Assembly (NCBI GenBank): GCA_016795155.1 | Contig: JAEUIE010000036.1 | Coordinates: forward strand, 1 to 64,000 | Length of the DNA stretch: 64,000 nucleotides | Direction of reading: 5' to 3' | Origin: Planctomycetia bacterium | Lineage (GTDB): Bacteria > Planctomycetota > Planctomycetia > Gemmatales > HRBIN36 | Notes under the pieces: model-generated | What the model saw: the letters and a program-made list of their open reading frames with translations, nothing else | Databases searched by the model: none | Told to the model about the DNA's origin: nothing | Translations under genes and position numbers: made by a program | Shown here: positions 61,161 to 64,000 of the stretch, piece after piece | Numbering within the stretch: the stretch's first letter is position 1 | Layout of the letters: every line of letters begins with the position of its first letter

Positions 61161-64000
61161 TTACCGTCTCTGGTAATGACTCAGTTCCAGCAATTCTGAT
61201 AGGAGAGATGACCAGTTGACACCGGACCAAGCAGAATGGTTCGAAGAAATGGGCGGAGATAAACGAACCCCTGCGAACAGAGTGTCCGCCATCACACCTG
61301 AATGCTGATGATCCATACCCAGCATGTGCCCTGTTTCGTGCATCAGTACGGAAACCAGATCCATGCGGTTTTGTTCCCCCTGGTTGCCACGCATACGGAA
61401 TTCGGAATCGCTCCCTGGTGTTTTGTCCACGAACCATCCCCAGCCGGCGGCGTTGCTATCGAGGGTAATGGTATTTCCCTGGACCTGTCCGAGAGTAGTG
61501 CCGGGAAGCTCGGCGATGCGGAAGTTGATGTTGCTAAGCGATGAGACATTGAAGCCAGCTAATCGCCAGCGGGCGATGGCTTCGGTGAGCAGGGGTTGGG
61601 CTTGGGACTGGGTGATTGATTGAGTGTTGTCGTTGGTAGTTGGAGTTGCTGCAGCGAGAAGTGGTGTTGGAGTACTAAAGAACCGCATGAGATATGGGTG
61701 TCCCGAAAGGCTGCCGGCAACAATGATGTCGCCATTGGATCGCAGCGCGACACTGTTTGTTGACATGCTGGGAGATCCCAGTTCTGGCGGACTAACACCT
61801 AGTCTGAAACCACCACTGCCAAACGTGGTATCAGGTGAGCCATTGGTATTGAATCGAGCAACCAGAACATTACTGGGATAACTCGTGGTAGCGCTGTAGG
61901 GGGTTTCACTGCCGACGACGACAATTTTACCATCAGGCTGAATGACAACATCAACACTTGTTTCGGTTGTTTGCGAAGCAGTGCCATCAATATCCAATTT
62001 GGCATACCCGGCGATACCAAAAGTAGTATCCAGGGTTCCATTCGTATTCAACCGTGCCACGAGCATATCAGCAGCACCATCAATTCCTGTGCAATTACCC
62101 ACCACAATAATCTTTCCATCCGACTGACGTGTTACTCCGAAGACACGCGCAGTAGTAGCTCCGGCAGGAAGGAACGATCCGTAACCGCTACCATTGAACG
62201 AAGTGTCCAAAGCGCCGCTCGCTGTGTAGCGTGCCACCAGGAAGCCACCGGTACTATCGTTCAAAGAGAATCCCACAGCCACGATCTTGTCGTCTGGCTG
62301 AACGACGAGATCATTAAAATAATTACTACTCCCACCAAAGGTGGACATGGTGTAACCGATGGCTTTACCCTGCGAGACAGTGCCAAATCCATTCTTTCCA
62401 CTATCTAATGCACCAGCAGCTGTAAATCGCGCGACCAGGGCAGGATCTATGTTGGGTGTTGGGAGATTGGATTGACTTGCAATCACAACTTTCCCTGTAG
62501 ACTGCAGTCCTACGGCATTTTTCGTCACCAAGAATTCATCATCAGGTCGAACATCAACCGTATTCCATCCCCCGCTGCCAAAACTGGAATCAAGCAAGCC
62601 ATTTGTCGTAAATCGAGCAACCCCATGTTGCGTATTATCTAGACCGTACGTCGCAATAAAAGAAATCACCGCTTTTCCATCAGTTTGCAGCACGAGTCCT
62701 GTGCCCCGTTCATTCAACGTACTGAGTGACGGGTTCAATATTCCACCGTTCCCATAGGTTGTATCCACACGGCCTTGGGTATCGTAACGACCGATGACAA
62801 CTGCATTGTTAGCTGATCCCATGGCAACGATTTTTTGATCAGATGACTGAATTTTGACATCACTGTGACTTCCGAGCCAGTTATCTGCGACATAGGCCCC
62901 ATCCTGTGGCCCAAACTGCGTCGGCGGGGCAACATACGTGGTGGCACTAGCAGTATTGCTGTAGTTGGAATCACCACCGAGACCAGTGGCTTTGACTCGA
63001 TAGGCATAGGTCGTCGATGCTTGCAGTCCGGAATCTGAATAACTTGTGTTTGTAGGATTCGCTATTAGTGTCCAGTTCGAGCCGCCATCGAATGATCGTT
63101 CCAGCTTATATCCGGTAGCATTCGTCACGCTATTCCAGGCAACGGAAATGCTATTCGACCAGGTAGCTGTTGCTGCCAGATTCCCGGGGGCATCGGGAAC
63201 AGTCGTGACACTGGCCTGGTTAGAATACGAAGAAACTTCACCTGCATTGAAGGCGCTGACACGATAATAGTAGGTGGTCCCTGAAATCGCTGTGATGTCC
63301 GAATAGCTGTTGCTATCGGCTGCCAGAGTCGCCAACGTAGTCCATTCAGGGCCGCCCGTTGTGCTTCGTTCCACAAGGTAGTTATCTTCGTTGTTAGCGT
63401 TATCAATCCAGCTTAGATTGACCTGGTTCGGGGTCATGGCACTAGCTACTAGATTCGTGGGGGTGGCAATCGTTGAAGGAACCGGAATAGTGCCGCTGAT
63501 GGAATACTTGCCGACATCGCCGTAGCTGCCATGGCTGGCTGCGACTAATACATAGTTGCCTGGCGTTACATTGTAGGTGACGGTGCGCTTAAATCCGAAG
63601 CTGACAGGATCACTGGAGGCCAGTAGGGCACCTTGAGAGCTGCGCAACTCCAGGCGAGTGTTAAGATTGCCTACGTCGTTGATAACATCAGCTGAGAGAT
63701 TCATCTCACCAGTAGCTGCAACTGTCAAGGTAAAGGAATCTTGATCAGTGAGCCGTTCGATATTGCCAGCGCCAGTCACTTCGCGGCCTGTCACGGTAAG
63801 CGGAGTGCTGCCCGGGATATCGTCGGCACGGTACCCAAAAGCGTTCGTCGCATTGGAGATGATCGCCATATCATCCTGATAAATATTCGCGCCGGTGGAT
63901 GACGTGCCGTACCACCACAGGCCACGTGTGGCATAGTAGCTGGTACCCATGATCGGCGCCCGACCGTCTCCCGGTCCATAGTAGTATTCGCTGATCTTGT
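61161..64000 (-). CDS. Large secreted metalloprotease, 5' end beyond the window
   Basis: An open frame of at least 946 codons running off the window edge. The visible N-terminal end (EYYYGPGDGRAPIMG...IYQDDMAIIS) resembles the end of a metzincin-type catalytic domain. Then follow a pre-peptidase-like beta domain, two fibronectin type III domains (ATPTNLVASA, DAPGNLAATA), a series of delta-60-type repeats (DTTYGNGG, DSSFGSGG, DTSFNGSG, DTTFGSGG, with QPDGKIVVVG) and a C-terminal matrixin-like domain with HETGHMLGMDH. It would be a multi-domain surface or secreted protease with two peptidase-like modules. Confidence 0.85.
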   Translation of the reverse strand, partial: KISEYYYGPGDGRAPIMGTSYYATRGLWWYGTSSTGANIYQDDMAIISNATNAFGYRADDIPGSTPLTVTGREVTGAGNIERLTDQDSFTLTVAATGEMNLSADVINDVGNLNTRLELRSSQGALLASSDPVSFGFKRTVTYNVTPGNYVLVAASHGSYGDVGKYSISGTIPVPSTIATPTNLVASAMTPNQVNLSWIDNANNEDNYLVERSTTGGPEWTTLATLAADSNSYSDITAISGTTYYYRVSAFNAGEVSSYSNQASVTTVPDAPGNLAATATWSNSISVAWNSVTNATGYKLERSFDGGSNWTLIANPTNTSYSDSGLQASTTYAYRVKATGLGGDSNYSNTASATTYVAPPTQFGPQDGAYVADNWLGSHSDVKIQSSDQKIVAMGSANNAVVIGRYDTQGRVDTTYGNGGILNPSLSTLNERGTGLVLQTDGKAVISFIATYGLDNTQHGVARFTTNGLLDSSFGSGGWNTVDVRPDDEFLVTKNAVGLQSTGKVVIASQSNLPTPNIDPALVARFTAAGALDSGKNGFGTVSQGKAIGYTMSTFGGSSNYFNDLVVQPDDKIVAVGFSLNDSTGGFLVARYTASGALDTSFNGSGYGSFLPAGATTARVFGVTRQSDGKIIVVGNCTGIDGAADMLVARLNTNGTLDTTFGIAGYAKLDIDGTASQTTETSVDVVIQPDGKIVVVGSETPYSATTSYPSNVLVARFNTNGSPDTTFGSGGFRLGVSPPELGSPSMSTNSVALRSNGDIIVAGSLSGHPYLMRFFSTPTPLLAAATPTTNDNTQSITQSQAQPLLTEAIARWRLAGFNVSSLSNINFRIAELPGTTLGQVQGNTITLDSNAAGWGWFVDKTPGSDSEFRMRGNQGEQNRMDLVSVLMHETGHMLGMDHQHSGVMADTLFAGVRLSPPISSNHSAWSGVNWSSLLSELLELSHYQRR

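Overview
The window looks like chromosomal DNA of a planctomycete, most likely Gemmataceae or a close relative. Grounds: a DUF1549/DUF1553 plus DUF1501 pair, two DUF1559 proteins with type IV pilin-like N-termini, a BBP7-type outer-membrane barrel, PEP-CTERM proteins, an ECF sigma factor next to a kinase-TPR protein, and mostly short, mixed-strand operons. The taxonomic call rests on these families, not on a marker gene. I see no rRNA, insertion sequence, prophage, CRISPR array or replication origin.

Layout. 1-86: 3' half of a tRNA and its terminator. 142-6660 (minus): DUF1549 then DUF1501; SDR, TPR and MFS genes in a tightly coupled run. 6768-10051: histidine kinase with a CXXCH motif, phosphodiesterase, PilT-like ATPase. 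10358-11947: DUF1559 protein and a small lipoprotein. 12022-14874 (minus): four membrane proteins, three with long coiled coils. 15037-18120: M1 metallopeptidase fused to a putative outer-membrane barrel. 18327-21366: methyltransferase, rlmN, mnmA, tRNA-Arg. 21569-27797: small proteins, a medium-chain dehydrogenase, a putative metallopeptidase, glpF-glpK, a second DUF1559 gene. 28148-37035: BBP7 barrel, dihaem cytochrome, trpE, zinc-ribbon membrane protein, dolichol-phosphate-mannose-synthase-like enzyme, orphan DNA methyltransferase, queC, PQQ-type sugar dehydrogenase. 37150-37414: an unassigned structured RNA candidate with its own promoter and terminator. 37441-43777: Ski2-like helicase, PEP-CTERM protein, FtsK, trmL. 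43927-51506: tandem paralogous secreted proteins, Sua5, pdxH, hisC, esterase, membrane proteins. 51508-52561: an RNA-rich minus-strand locus with two atypical tRNA genes (Cys GCA and Tyr GTA). 52747-54917: ActP-type symporter with a DUF485 partner. 55199-61061: small secreted or membrane proteins around an ECF sigma/kinase-TPR pair. 61161-64000: a large secreted metalloprotease cut by the window edge.

How the genes work together. Housekeeping tRNA functions recur (rlmN, mnmA, trmL, queC, sua5, tRNA genes) but are scattered rather than in one operon. glpF-glpK form a glycerol uptake and phosphorylation unit. The ECF sigma gene and the kinase-TPR gene sit 86 bp apart, with the upstream alternative kinase start only 17 bp from the sigma stop, and probably form one signalling unit. 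DUF485 and ActP are translationally linked.

Most unusual items: the tRNA-Cys-like and tRNA-Tyr-like genes, both of which fold best with an 8-bp acceptor and 4-bp T stem and have abnormal D or variable regions; the structured RNA candidate near 37.3 kb; the four-gene coiled-coil membrane cluster; and the peptidase-barrel fusion. Many proteins below 60 residues are annotated here from start, stop and ribosome-site evidence. No function is claimed where none was recognised.
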